Shown here: piece by piece, positions 1 through 6,770 of the stretch
How the letters are laid out: each line of letters starts with the position of its first letter
Position numbering within the stretch: position 1 is the stretch's first letter
Assembly (NCBI GenBank): GCA_045641505.1
Contig: JAZUHB010000064.1
Span: 1-12,848, forward strand
Direction of reading: 5' to 3'
Length of the DNA: 12,848 nucleotides
Source: JAZQNF01 sp045641505
Lineage (GTDB): Bacteria; Bacillota; Clostridia; Lachnospirales; Bianqueaceae
Translations under genes and position numbers: made by a program
The notes under the pieces: model-generated
Seen by the model: the letters and a program-made list of their open reading frames with translations, nothing else
The model's database searches: none
Told to the model about the DNA's origin: nothing

Positions 1-27
1 CCGGCTCGCTTCATTCGTCGCGCCGCA

Positions 28-82
28 GCGCAGCCCGTGTATTACCTCACTCGCGGCGCAGCTCGTACACTACCTCGCTCGC
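28..82. repeat. Two imperfect 27-base tandem repeats
   Basis: Two 27-base units at 28-54 and 56-82 (period 28) both begin GCGCAGC and end with CCTC, A or G, then CTCGC. They agree at 22 of 27 positions and all five differences are transitions. They lie downstream of the minus-strand peptidase gene. The same C/T-rich ending recurs in the shorter units at 89-145, so the first ~145 bases look like one degenerate repeat family. I see no terminator hairpin with a T-run and no credible gene in 1-133. Confidence 0.7.
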
Positions 83-88
83 CGCGCG

Positions 89-145
89 GCGCGCATCATT
101 TCACTCAGCGCGCGTCACTTCACTCAGCGCGCATCATCTCACCCG
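89..145. repeat. Three 19-base tandem repeats overlapping the peptidase stop
   Basis: Three contiguous units, 89-107, 108-126 and 127-145, follow the pattern GCGCGCATCATTTCACTCA. The second unit differs at two positions and the third at three, and every difference is a transition. The third unit contains the TGA stop (134-136 on the minus strand) and the last codons of the M20 peptidase, so the repeat array has encroached on, or supplied, the end of that gene (final residues RVR). Confidence 0.75.
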
Positions 146-1579
146 CCGCTCCTGCGCGCGGATCAGCTCCTTGTAATAGTCCACCGCGCCGGGGAGCGTG
201 CCCTGCTCGATGTTCTCGTCGATGCCGTGCATGCCCTTCATCTGCTCCGGCCCGAAGTTCACGGGGGAGAAGCGGACGCAGCTGTCGCAGACCCGGCCGT
301 AGAAGCGCGAGTCGGTGCCGCCGGTGACCACGTAGGGCATGATGCCCACGTGCGGGAAGATCTTCGCAATCGTGTCGCAGGTGAGGCGGTAGGCCTCGCC
401 GTCGAGGTCCAGCGCCTTGCTCGGGCCGTTCGCGAGGAGCACCTCGGTCTCGACGCCGTACTTCGCGGCAAGCTTCGCGATCAGCGCGTTGCTCTCGTCC
501 ATGCCCTGGTGCGGGATGTAGCGGAGGTTGCCGGTCACGTAGGCCTCCTGCGGGATCACGTTGTAGCCGTCGGAGCCCTTCTGCATCGTGAACGCGATCG
601 TGGTCTGCAGCATCGCGGCGGCCTCGGCAGAGAGGGCGGGCAGGAACAGCTTGACGACCGGCTTCAGGCACCAGAGGTTGCACATCACGAGCTTCAGCCA
701 GAAATTCGTGCAATAGGGGGCCAGGCAGCGGAACATCGCGTCGACCGCCGGGCTGAACTTGCGCGTGAACGGCGTCTTTCGCTCGACCGCGGCGATGAAG
801 CGCGCGAGGCGCGGGATGGGCGTGTTCTTCGGGGGCGTGCTCGAGTGGCCGCCGCGGCCGCGGGCCGTGAAACGGAGGTCGCCGTAGCCCTTTTCGAAGA
901 TGCCGATCGCGGCGAAGCTGCCCGTGACGCCCGCGACGGGATCCTGGACGATGCTGCCGCCCTCGTCGCAGAGCATGAAAAGGCGGATGCCGCGGTCCTC
1001 GAACCACTGCGCCAGCTTCGGGGCGCCGCTGCCGCCGATCTCCTCGGTGCAGCTCGAGCCCAGGTAGACGTCGCAGGCAGGGACGAAGCCCTCCTGCAGG
1101 AGCTCCTCCGCGGCCTGGAAGAAGGTCATCAGCCCGCACTTGATGTCGCCGGCGCCGCGGCCCCAGACCTTGCCCTCGGCGATCGTGCCGGAGAAGGGCG
1201 GGTACTTCCATTCACCCTCGGCGGGCACGACGTCCATGTGGGAGATCAGGATGATGGGCTGCAGGGACGGATCGCGGCCGGGCCATTTCATCATCAGATT
1301 GCCGTCGATCTCGATCTTTTCGAGTTTCGCGAAGACCGTCGGGAAGAGCTCCGCCATCACGCCGTGGAAGGCGCGGAACTTTTCGACCTCCGGGTCGTCC
1401 CGGTGCGAGACGGTCTCGACCTGCACCATGCGGGAAAGCTTGGCAGAGTATTCGTCGATGCGGGCCTGATCGTCGGAGTACTCGAGCGTCGCGGTCTTCT
1501 TGCCGGCGGCGAGCGTCCGGATCACCATGATCAGGAACAGGACGAGGAGCAGCGCGGGAATGATCAGCAGGTACTGCAT
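134..1579 (-). CDS. Membrane-anchored M20 family zinc peptidase (PM20D1/carboxypeptidase S-like)
   Basis: Predicted dinuclear-zinc hydrolase that cleaves (or condenses) amide bonds of N-acyl amino acids or small peptides. Seen in the 481-residue product: an N-terminal hydrophobic anchor (residues ~3-20) with no cleavage site, so the catalytic domain probably faces outward. The motif SHMDVVPA follows with metal ligand H114 and D116, then GRGAGDIK with bridging D145, CTEE with catalytic/ligand E179-E180, GRGGHSS at the start of the dimerisation/lid domain, and a late MHGIDEN supplying the last His. Length and motif order fit the PM20D1/Cps1 branch. The start at 1579 is chosen because AAGGAGG lies 6 bases upstream; the in-frame ATG at 1609 overlaps the -10 box and cannot be in the transcript from that promoter. 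It stands alone, divergent from the sugar kinase. Substrate is unknown; a plain dipeptidase or carboxypeptidase is possible. Confidence 0.9.
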   Translation of the reverse strand: MQYLLIIPALLLVLFLIMVIRTLAAGKKTATLEYSDDQARIDEYSAKLSRMVQVETVSHRDDPEVEKFRAFHGVMAELFPTVFAKLEKIEIDGNLMMKWPGRDPSLQPIILISHMDVVPAEGEWKYPPFSGTIAEGKVWGRGAGDIKCGLMTFFQAAEELLQEGFVPACDVYLGSSCTEEIGGSGAPKLAQWFEDRGIRLFMLCDEGGSIVQDPVAGVTGSFAAIGIFEKGYGDLRFTARGRGGHSSTPPKNTPIPRLARFIAAVERKTPFTRKFSPAVDAMFRCLAPYCTNFWLKLVMCNLWCLKPVVKLFLPALSAEAAAMLQTTIAFTMQKGSDGYNVIPQEAYVTGNLRYIPHQGMDESNALIAKLAAKYGVETEVLLANGPSKALDLDGEAYRLTCDTIAKIFPHVGIMPYVVTGGTDSRFYGRVCDSCVRFSPVNFGPEQMKGMHGIDENIEQGTLPGAVDYYKELIRAQERRVR

Positions 1580-1585
1580 GAGGGG

Positions 1586-1592
1586 CCTCCTT
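1586..1592 (-). promoter_or_regulatory. Shine-Dalgarno that sets the peptidase start
   Basis: On the minus strand AAGGAGG is followed by six bases and the ATG at 1579. It selects this start over the ATG ten codons upstream, whose own upstream sequence would precede the predicted transcription start. Confidence 0.8.
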
Positions 1593-1607
1593 GAAAAAAT
1601 TTTCCTC

Positions 1608-1637
1608 ATTATAGCGCAGGGAGGGCGGGGCGCGCAA
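1608..1637 (-). promoter_or_regulatory. Promoter of the M20 peptidase
   Basis: Minus strand: -35 TTGCGC (1632-1637), an 18-base spacer, and a perfect -10 TATAAT (1608-1613). Predicted transcription start is near 1601, giving a leader of about 22 bases to the ATG at 1579. This is typical of a housekeeping (sigma-70/SigA-type) promoter. Confidence 0.75.
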
Positions 1638-1684
1638 GCCCGCCGAAGATTTCACATTTTGTTCGTAAATTCCGCGCGAAAACT

Positions 1685-1693
1685 TGTTATAAT
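1685..1693 (+). promoter_or_regulatory. Extended -10 promoter of the FGGY kinase
   Basis: TGTTATAAT is an exact extended -10 element (TGn followed by TATAAT at 1688-1693). No good -35 hexamer is seen at the normal distance, which fits an extended -10 promoter. Predicted start is near 1700, leaving a leader of about 44 bases that contains a small GCGC-CGAA-GCGC hairpin just upstream of the ribosome site. Confidence 0.7.
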
Positions 1694-1743
1694 GAGGAAA
1701 AGAATCATGCGCCGAAGCGCGTATCGACACAAGGAGCAACATC

Positions 1744-3297
1744 ATGGAACCTCTCGTGCTAACTTTCGACGTCGGGACTCAGAGCCTGCGGGCGATCCTG
1801 GTCCGGAAGGACGGAACCTTCCTGGACGCGGAGCGCGTCAAATACGCCGAGCCCTATTATTCCACCGGCGAATTCCGGGCGGAGCAGCGGCCCCGCTTCT
1901 ATTACGAGTGCCTCGTGAAGGCCTCGAACGCGGTCCTTGCGCGGAATCCCGAGGCGAAGGAGGGCATCCGCTGCGTCACCGTGACGACTTTCCGCGACAG
2001 CGTCCTCTGCCTCGACGAGAACATGGAGCCCGTGGGCGACATGATCCACTGGCTGGACAAGCGCGAGGCGGACTACGAGCCGTCGAAGATCCCGGCGGCC
2101 TACAAGGCGCTCTTCGCGCTGGTCGGCATGACGGACACGATCGAGTACCAGTACCGGGACGCGCACTGCAACTGGATCATGCAGAAGGATCCGGAGCGCT
2201 GGGCGAAGACCCGGCATTTCGTCTACATCGGCGCGTACCTGGTCTGGCTGCTGACCGGCGAGCTCTGCGATTCCTGCGCGAGCACGGTCGGCCACATGCC
2301 CTACGATTACAAGAAGCGGGCCTGGATGAAGAAGAGCGGCCTTACCTACAGCGTCTACGCGGTCCCGCGGGAGAAGCTCTGCGAGGTGAAGGAGCCCGGC
2401 GAGGTCCTGGGACGGATCACCGCGCGGGCTGCGGCCGAGTGCGGGATCCCCGAGGGCCTGCCCCTGATCGGGACGGCCTCCGACAAGGCCTGCGAGACGG
2501 TCGGCCTCTCGGTGCAGCGCCCCGGCGCGGCGGCCCTGTCCTTCGGTACCGCCGCCACCGTGCAGATCGTCACCGACCGCTACGTGGAGCCGGCCCCCTT
2601 CCTGCCGGCCTATCCGTCGCCGATCCCCGGCCGCTATCACGCGGAGCTGCAGATCTACCGCGGCTACTGGATGCTCACCTGGTTCATCCGCGAGTTCTGC
2701 GAGAAGGAGCGGCTCGAGGCGCTGGAGCGCGGCATCCGCACCGAGCGCGTGATGGACGAGCATCTCGCGCAGGTGCCGGCGGGCTCCGGCGGCCTGCTGG
2801 TCCAGCCCTACTGGACGCCCGGCGTGGCGACGCCCAACGCCCGCGGCTCGATGGTGGGCTTCACCGACCGCCAGAACAAATACTACCTCTACCGCGCCCT
2901 GATCGAGGGCCTGAACTTCGAACTGATGGAGGGGCTCCGCGGGCTGGAGAAGCAGTCCGGCACCCGCGTGACCGAGCTCTGGGCCGCCGGCGGCGGCTCG
3001 CGCTCGCCCGAGATCCTGCAGATCACCGCGGACATGTTCGGCCTGCCCGTGAAGCTGATCCAGACGCCTGAGGCCTCGGGACTCGGCTCCGCGATGGCCG
3101 GCTTCGTCGCGACGGGCGAGTTCGCGGATTTCGACGAGGCGACCGCGGCGATGGTCCGCGAGGGCGAGGTCTATCGGCCCGACCCGGAGGCGCACAAGGT
3201 CTACGAGCAGCTGTTCGAGGTCTACGACGGCATCTACGGCAGCCTGAAGAAGCTGTACAAGAAGGAGAAGAAGATCTTCCGGAAGCTCAGCCGGTGA
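1744..3297 (+). CDS. FGGY-family carbohydrate kinase
   Basis: ATP-dependent cytoplasmic kinase of the FGGY branch of the actin-like ATPase fold, predicted to phosphorylate a sugar, ketose or polyol. Visible in the 517-residue product: the phosphate-1 loop FDVGTQSLRA (residues 8-17), the catalytic-base region GTASDKACE with D247, the phosphate-2 segment SFGTAATVQ (266-273), and the adenosine-binding glycine run AAGGGSRSPE starting at residue 414. Length matches the family (about 480-550). Start supported by AAGGAG seven bases upstream of the ATG. The C-terminus ends in a basic lysine-rich tail. No transporter, isomerase or aldolase lies beside it, so context gives no substrate. The DVGTQSLRA start recalls uncharacterised YgcE-like kinases rather than xylulose, glycerol or rhamnulose kinases, but that is a resemblance only. 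No intrinsic terminator is evident after the stop. Confidence 0.9.
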   Translation: MEPLVLTFDVGTQSLRAILVRKDGTFLDAERVKYAEPYYSTGEFRAEQRPRFYYECLVKASNAVLARNPEAKEGIRCVTVTTFRDSVLCLDENMEPVGDMIHWLDKREADYEPSKIPAAYKALFALVGMTDTIEYQYRDAHCNWIMQKDPERWAKTRHFVYIGAYLVWLLTGELCDSCASTVGHMPYDYKKRAWMKKSGLTYSVYAVPREKLCEVKEPGEVLGRITARAAAECGIPEGLPLIGTASDKACETVGLSVQRPGAAALSFGTAATVQIVTDRYVEPAPFLPAYPSPIPGRYHAELQIYRGYWMLTWFIREFCEKERLEALERGIRTERVMDEHLAQVPAGSGGLLVQPYWTPGVATPNARGSMVGFTDRQNKYYLYRALIEGLNFELMEGLRGLEKQSGTRVTELWAAGGGSRSPEILQITADMFGLPVKLIQTPEASGLGSAMAGFVATGEFADFDEATAAMVREGEVYRPDPEAHKVYEQLFEVYDGIYGSLKKLYKKEKKIFRKLSR

Positions 3298-3326
3298 GGA
3301 ACGCCGCGGCTGCAGCGTAAAAAATC

Positions 3327-3355
3327 TTGCGAAAATCCGCCGCGGATTGTATAAT
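3327..3355 (+). promoter_or_regulatory. Promoter of the adenylyltransferase gene
   Basis: -35 TTGCGA (3327-3332), an exact 17-base spacer, and -10 TATAAT (3350-3355). Predicted start is near 3362, about 30 bases before the ATG at 3394. The -35 shares TTGCG with the peptidase promoter. Confidence 0.8.
3334..3348. repeat. Inverted repeat in the promoter spacer
   Basis: AATCCG-CCG-CGGATT is a perfect 6-bp inverted repeat filling the spacer between the -35 and -10 boxes. This is a common location for repressor or MerR-type regulator operators, but no regulator gene is nearby. Confidence 0.4.
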
Positions 3356-3393
3356 AATCGGACACGGTATTCCTATTTTCCGCGAGGTTGTAT

Positions 3394-3954
3394 ATGGAAA
3401 AGAAACAGTTCGAACTTGGCATCATCGTAGGCCGGTTCCAGACCTTCCACGTCGGTCATCAGCAGATGATCGAGACGGCGGAGGCGCTCTGCGAACGGGT
3501 CTGCGTTTTCGTCGGCTCCTCCCAGGAGTACGGCACCTTCAAAAACCCCTATCCCTACGAGGTGCGCGAGATGGTGCTCCGCCGCATCTTCCCGGACACG
3601 GAGCGGATCCACATCTATCCGCTGCCCGACAGCGGCGTCGGCAACACCTCCCTCTGGGGCGACTACGTGCTCGACAACGTGGCGCTGCGCTTCGGCCGCC
3701 TGCCCGACCTCCTGCTCACCGGCAAGGAGGAGCGGCGCACCGGCTGGTTCGCCAGCGAGAAGGGCATGAGCATCGCCGAGCTCTTCATCCCGAAGACCAT
3801 CCACATCTCCGCCTCGGAGATGCGCGACTTCCTGATCCGGGACGACCGCGAGACCTGGGAGCGCTACTCCGACCCCCGCATCCACGATCTCTACCTGATG
3901 CTTCGGGAGTACGTGATGAAGGCGAAGGATGTGCTCGAGACGCAATCAGTATAA
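3394..3954 (+). CDS. NMN adenylyltransferase-like nucleotidyltransferase
   Basis: Nucleotidyltransferase of the HIGH superfamily, most like the NadM/NadR-type enzymes that join ATP to nicotinamide mononucleotide to make NAD. The 186-residue product shows the signature VGRFQTFHVGH (residues 12-22; H19 and H22 form the HxGH phosphate-binding motif), FVGSSQEYG after the second strand, NPYPYEVREMVLRRIF, and ISASEMR (138-144), the ISxSxxR-like ATP-phosphate motif. The length fits a single-domain NadM-like enzyme. The start is ATG 3394, with GAGG six bases upstream; a TTG two codons earlier directly abuts that GAGG and is rejected. It has its own promoter and is probably monocistronic or read into the following operon. 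Other nucleotidyltransferases with the same fold, acting on a different nucleotide or phosphate ester, cannot be excluded. Confidence 0.82.
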   Translation: MEKKQFELGIIVGRFQTFHVGHQQMIETAEALCERVCVFVGSSQEYGTFKNPYPYEVREMVLRRIFPDTERIHIYPLPDSGVGNTSLWGDYVLDNVALRFGRLPDLLLTGKEERRTGWFASEKGMSIAELFIPKTIHISASEMRDFLIRDDRETWERYSDPRIHDLYLMLREYVMKAKDVLETQSV

Positions 3955-3998
3955 GGGCGCGTTCGAGCGTCTGTCCTTATCCCGCGTGACACGCCCTG

Positions 3999-4004
3999 TA
4001 CAAT
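3999..4004 (+). promoter_or_regulatory. Possible -10 box of the GH3-to-permease operon
   Basis: TACAAT, preceded directly by TG, is the best -10-like hexamer in the 118-base gap upstream of the GH3 gene, but only a poor -35 (CTTATC, 17 bases upstream) is found. The operon could also be transcribed by read-through from the 3350 promoter. Confidence 0.3.
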
Positions 4005-4021
4005 TCGGCTGCGCCGAATTG
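4001..4021. repeat. Perfect 9-bp hairpin upstream of the GH3 operon
   Basis: CAATTCGGC-TGC-GCCGAATTG is a perfect 9-bp inverted repeat with a 3-base loop. No T-run follows it, so it is not a standard terminator. It overlaps the candidate -10 box and start region, a position suited to an operator, or could be an mRNA 5' structure protecting the operon transcript. Confidence 0.55.
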
Positions 4022-4072
4022 ACTGAATAACACCTATCTTGCCCTGATCAATCCAACTTTTCAGGAGAAAAA

Positions 4073-6757
4073 ATGAAAAACGACAGAGCTTTTCGCTTGT
4101 ATGCCGGAGAACTTTGCTTCGATGCCGCCCATGCCGCAGAGACTGCGCTCTCTGCCGCCAAAGGCGGTATCGTTTTATTGGAGAATAACGGCGCGCTCCC
4201 GCTTCGCGCCGGCGAGCCGGCCGCGTTCTTCGGCCGGATGCAGAAGGACTACCGGGCCATGGGCACCGGCAGCGGCGGTCTAGTCAACGCGATTTCCGAA
4301 GGCAATATCTTCGACGAGCTGCGCGCGCTCGGGCTTTCGCTCGACGGGGAGACCGAGGCCTTCTACGACGCGTACGTCGCGGAGCATCCCTACGATGTGG
4401 GGAACGGCTGGTATCATCCGAACAGCCAGACCGAGCCGGAGATTCCGGCGGAGCTCCTCGCCGGGGCGGCCTCCCGCTGCGGGACGGCGCTCTATGTGAT
4501 CACCCGCATGACGGGCGAGAGCGGCGACCTGGCGCCCGGCCGCGGCGGCTTCATGGCCACTGAGACGGAGCTCCGGAACCTGCGGGCGCTCCGGGCGGCC
4601 TTCGGAAAGGTCGTCATCATTTTCAACACCGTCGGCATCATGGATTTCAGCGAGCTCCGGGAGTTCGCGGACGCGATGCTGTTGTGCTGGAACGGCGGCA
4701 TGACCGGCGCCCGGGCCGCGGCCGAGGTGCTGCTGGGCCTCGAGTGCCCCTCCGGCCGTCTGCCGGACACCGTAGCGCGGACCCGCGAGGCCTACCCCAC
4801 CGCGAAGAACTGGGGCGACCCCGACCGCTGCGTCTACGAGGAGGACATCTTCGTCGGCTACCGCTATTTCGAGACCTTCGCGAAGGAGCAGGTGCTCTAC
4901 CCCTTCGGCTACGGTCTTTCCTATTCGGAATTCGCGCTCTGCTGCACCGGCATCCGCCGCGAGGAGGGGGCCTTCGTGCTCTCCTACCGCGCGGAGAACC
5001 GGGGCTTCGTCCCCGGCCGCGAGGTCGCCGAGCTTTATCTCGAGGCGCCGCAGGGCCGGCTCGGAAAGCCCGCCCGGGTGCTCGCCGGCTTCGACAAGAC
5101 GCCGCTCATCCGCCCCGGCGAGAGCTTTTCCGGCGAGATCCGCGCCGAACTGAAATACCTGAGCTCCTATGACGAGGCGGCCTGCCGCTACCTGCTGGAG
5201 CGGGGCGAGTACCGCTTCTTCCTGGGCGAAAATGTCCGGGACGCCGCGTGGTACGCGGGCTTCGCGCTGACGGAGGACCTCGTGCTCCGCGAGACCGGGA
5301 GCGCCCTGGCGCCCTCCCTGCCCTTCCGGCGAATGGTCAACCGGGGCGGCGAGCTCGCGTTCGAGGATGTCCCGCTCCGTCGGGAAGCGCCCGAGCCCGG
5401 TATGGCGCCCCTGCCGCCGCGGCCCCTTGACGGCGCGGTGCTCGCGGACGCCGCGGACGGGAAAATCAGCATGGAGGACTTCGTTGCCGGTCTCTCCGAC
5501 GAGGCGTTGGCGACCCTCTGCATCGGCGAGGGCATGTCCTCGCCCAAGGTGACCCCCGGCACGGGCGGCTGCTTCGGCGGCGTGACCCAGGAGCTTCTTT
5601 CGCTCGGTATCCCCGCGGTCGCCTGCACCGACGGCCCCTCGGGCGTCCGGCTCGAGAGCGAGGTGCGGACCGTGCTCTATCCCTCCGCGAGCTGCCTGGC
5701 GGCGGGCTGGGACCGGGACGCCGCGCGCGCCTGCTACCGCTGCTGCGGCGACGAGCTGGCCTCGCTCCGCGTCGACATGCTGCTCGGCCCCGGCATCAAT
5801 CTGCACCGCGATCCCTGCTGCGGCCGGAATTTCGAATATCTCTCCGCGGATCCGCTGCTGGCGGGCCTCATGGGCGCCGCGATCTGCGCGGGCCTCGACG
5901 ACGCCGGCGTCTCCGGCGTGATCAAGCACTGCTTCTGCAACCACCAGGAGCTCGAGCGCAAGACGAACGAGTCCGTGCTCTCCGAGCGCGCGGCCCGCGA
6001 GCTCTACGGCCGCCCCTTCGAGATCTGCATCGCCGAAAGCCCCGTCCGCGGTCTGATGACCTCCTACAACCGCGTGAACGGCCGCTGGAGCGCCTCGAAC
6101 TATGACCTGACCGAGCGGCTGCTGCGCCGCGACTACGGCTTCACCGGCCTCGTGATGACCGACTGGTGGGCCTTCCTGAACAGCTCCGATCCGGACGAGC
6201 GCTACTCCGAGCACGAGTTCTCCGCGATGGTCCACGCCCGGAACGACCTCTACATGGTCTCGGACGATGCCCAGCGCCGCGTGACCGACCTGCGGGAGAA
6301 GCTCGCGGCCGGAGGCGCATCGGCGGCGGCGCTCCGCGGCGAGCTGCAGCGCTGCGCCCTGGACATCCTTTCCTACGTAATCGGGACCCTGAGCTTCCGC
6401 GCCTGGCGCTCCGGCTGGCAGACCCGCGACCTGGCGGCGGAGTGCGAGGGCCGCGCGCCCCTCTTCGTCTGCCCGGTGACCGACGGCAAGGCGGCCGTCA
6501 CGGTGCCCGCGGCCGGACGCTTCATCCTGCGGGTGACGCTCCGCTCCGATACCGACCCGCTGATCCAGACGGGCCTCAGCCTGAACGTGCGCCGGCATCG
6601 CGCGGCGGACTTCACGGTCGGCGGCACCGGCGGCGGCACGGTCACGGCCTGGCGGGAGCTTTCGCTCGCGAAGGGCGAGAATCTGTTCGAATTCACGTCT
6701 GCCGCGAACGCGGCGGGTTCCGCCCCCGTTTCGGCGGTCGAAATCGCATTGTTCTGA
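4073..6757 (+). CDS. Circularly permuted GH3 glycoside hydrolase (beta-glucosidase-like)
   Basis: Predicted retaining exo-glycosidase acting on small beta-glycosides. The domain order in this 894-residue protein is reversed: first the GH3 C-terminal alpha/beta domain (~15-260; TGESGD at 147-152 aligns with the usual acid/base segment, E149), then a fibronectin-III-like domain (~295-400), then the TIM-barrel GH3 N-domain (~450-760), then a beta-rich module (~785-894). The barrel keeps TDGPSGVR (D520), GRNFEYLS (R585), KH (618-619) and the nucleophile motif VMTDWW (D697). The same order is known for Ruminococcus albus and Butyrivibrio beta-glucosidases. The usual KHF..NNQE motif is altered to KHCFCNHQE. 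No signal peptide, so cytoplasmic. AGGAG lies five bases before the ATG. First gene of the operon, 13 bases from the next. The exact sugar (glucoside, xyloside, other) cannot be read from sequence. Confidence 0.9.
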   Translation: MKNDRAFRLYAGELCFDAAHAAETALSAAKGGIVLLENNGALPLRAGEPAAFFGRMQKDYRAMGTGSGGLVNAISEGNIFDELRALGLSLDGETEAFYDAYVAEHPYDVGNGWYHPNSQTEPEIPAELLAGAASRCGTALYVITRMTGESGDLAPGRGGFMATETELRNLRALRAAFGKVVIIFNTVGIMDFSELREFADAMLLCWNGGMTGARAAAEVLLGLECPSGRLPDTVARTREAYPTAKNWGDPDRCVYEEDIFVGYRYFETFAKEQVLYPFGYGLSYSEFALCCTGIRREEGAFVLSYRAENRGFVPGREVAELYLEAPQGRLGKPARVLAGFDKTPLIRPGESFSGEIRAELKYLSSYDEAACRYLLERGEYRFFLGENVRDAAWYAGFALTEDLVLRETGSALAPSLPFRRMVNRGGELAFEDVPLRREAPEPGMAPLPPRPLDGAVLADAADGKISMEDFVAGLSDEALATLCIGEGMSSPKVTPGTGGCFGGVTQELLSLGIPAVACTDGPSGVRLESEVRTVLYPSASCLAAGWDRDAARACYRCCGDELASLRVDMLLGPGINLHRDPCCGRNFEYLSADPLLAGLMGAAICAGLDDAGVSGVIKHCFCNHQELERKTNESVLSERAARELYGRPFEICIAESPVRGLMTSYNRVNGRWSASNYDLTERLLRRDYGFTGLVMTDWWAFLNSSDPDERYSEHEFSAMVHARNDLYMVSDDAQRRVTDLREKLAAGGASAAALRGELQRCALDILSYVIGTLSFRAWRSGWQTRDLAAECEGRAPLFVCPVTDGKAAVTVPAAGRFILRVTLRSDTDPLIQTGLSLNVRRHRAADFTVGGTGGGTVTAWRELSLAKGENLFEFTSAANAAGSAPVSAVEIALF

Positions 6758-6770
6758 AAAAGGAGTTGCC

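Larger units (their letters stand above)
1600..1701. repeat. Perfect 14-bp inverted repeat covering both divergent -10 boxes
   Basis: TATAATGAGGAAAA occurs on the plus strand at 1688-1701 and on the minus strand at 1600-1613. Each copy begins with the -10 box of its promoter and runs through the likely transcription start. The identity beyond the -10 hexamer (GAGGAAAA) is more than a shared promoter consensus requires. It may be a common operator or initial-transcribed element for the peptidase and kinase genes; no function is shown by the sequence alone. Confidence 0.6.

Noticed and set aside
37..327. Small plus-strand frame with histidine/threonine-rich repeats
   Set aside because: It is just translation of the degenerate DNA repeats at 28-145 running into peptidase antisense; no ribosome site and the repeats are better explained as DNA.
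227..1594. Long plus-strand open frame of about 455 codons opposite the M20 peptidase
   Set aside because: Typical antisense shadow in G+C-rich DNA; it is rich in R, A, D, H and E low-complexity sequence with no recognisable motif, while the minus strand encodes a full M20 enzyme with promoter and ribosome site.
1657..1671. TTTTGTTCGTAAATT upstream of the kinase, resembling the TGTCGTAAA element of the terminal array
   Set aside because: It has an inserted T, is a single copy without an inverted partner at 31 bases, and could easily arise by chance in an A/T-rich promoter region.
1707..1743. ATG at 1707 as an alternative upstream start or leader peptide for the kinase
   Set aside because: It is out of frame with the kinase, and its only ribosome-site-like sequence would lie at or before the predicted transcription start.
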